Below the pieces are notes generated by a model that did not search any database, was not told the origin of the DNA, and worked only from the letters and a program-made list of their open reading frames with translations. The translations under genes were made by a program, and so were the position numbers. From Batkoa obscura (taxonomy: Eukaryota > Entomophthoromycota > Entomophthoromycetes > Entomophthorales > Batkoaceae), in the NCBI GenBank assembly GCA_030770535.1, contig JASVEC010000225.1, positions 1-29,329 of the forward strand: DNA of 29,329 bases, written 5' to 3'. Numbering within the stretch: position 1 is the first letter of the stretch; every line of letters begins with the position of its first letter. Below are positions 29,046 to 29,329 of the stretch, piece after piece.

Positions 29046-29329
29046 ATGATGCTAGAAAATGGACTAAAGAGAATGAATCTAAGCTGGAGACATAAAATCG
29101 AAACAAAAGGAGAAGAAGAATGGATAAAACGACCAAAAAAAGAAATGAATGTTAATTCTAATACTACCTCCAGATTATTAAAAAAACAACCTCAAGTTTG
29201 TCTAGCAACCACATCAATATGCAGTGAGAAAGCAAAAGAATATAAACCTTTAAATAAATCTTCATCTATCAACTGTCTAAAAGCATTAGCATTAGCACCG
29301 AAATCAAAATTACCTATTACCATCTCTTG
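29046..29329 (+). CDS. 5' end of an unrecognised gene, cut by window end
   Basis: ATG ATG at 29046 opens a frame that continues without a stop for 94 codons to the window edge, unusual at this base composition. Codon use shifts to include GAG, CTA, GCA and ACC. The translation starts MMLENGLKRMNLSWRHKIE, has a basic stretch EEWIKRPKKEM and then a Ser/Thr/Lys-rich part with LLKKQPQVCLATTSICSEK and LKALALAPKSKLPITIS. No family is recognised, and an intron could begin in the visible part. Confidence 0.55.
   Translation, partial: MMLENGLKRMNLSWRHKIETKGEEEWIKRPKKEMNVNSNTTSRLLKKQPQVCLATTSICSEKAKEYKPLNKSSSINCLKALALAPKSKLPITIS

Noticed and set aside
1-29329. tRNA, rRNA, CRISPR array or bacterial-type operon
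   Set aside because: I looked for the tRNA T-loop motif GTTCRANNC within a cloverleaf, rRNA-like conserved blocks and regularly spaced repeats, and found none. The spaced ~100 bp repeats are dispersed MITEs in both orientations, not an array.

Overview
The window is a piece of a very AT-rich nuclear genome from a eukaryote, most likely a fungus of an early-diverging (zygomycete-grade) lineage. The reasons are canonical GT-AG introns of about 44-100 nt, several with ACTAAC/ACTAAT branch-like motifs; standard stop codons (TAA, TAG and TGA all used as genuine stops); and a gene set with mitochondria, nuclear pores and N-glycosylation, including a DFG10-type polyprenol/polyprenal reductase and a Ydj1-type Hsp40 ending in a CaaX box. 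The exact lineage cannot be fixed from the sequence alone.

Layout. 1-3.8 kb is a gene-poor, repeat-rich block: five copies of a ~100 bp MITE family, a piggyBac-like TTAA-flanked MITE and a solo-LTR-like repeat. 3.8-12.2 kb is a compact gene block: an unrecognised 177-aa spliced gene, TAF6 (9 exons), mitochondrial ClpX (10 exons, convergent with TAF6), a polyprenol reductase and a divergently transcribed PH-like orphan. 12.77-15.26 kb is a 2.49 kb DNA transposon with 24-bp terminal inverted repeats and an intact 573-aa transposase-like gene. 15.3-17.6 kb is again repeat-rich (a second LTR copy in opposite orientation, three more MITEs). 17.6-27 kb is a second gene block: NUP159/NUP214 (11 exons), a convergent Ser/Asn-rich gene, the beta subunit of the mitochondrial processing peptidase, and a type I DnaJ. 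27-29 kb is mostly AT-rich spacer ending in a gene cut by the window edge.

Functionally there is no operon logic, but three genes serve protein import or quality control: the Ydj1-type Hsp40 (cytosolic delivery of precursors), MPP-beta (presequence cleavage) and ClpX (matrix unfoldase). TAF6 is general transcription; NUP159 is mRNA export.

The most interesting signal is the link between the transposon at 12772-15258 and the eight ~100 bp MITEs: about 35-40 terminal bases align well between them, so the intact element is the probable source of mobilisation. Its transposase has a CCHC zinc-knuckle candidate followed by a D...D...EHHGK...DGHFG catalytic-like core that I cannot place in a named superfamily. 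Gene models were built by hand from splice signals, frame continuity and remembered family motifs; no search was run.
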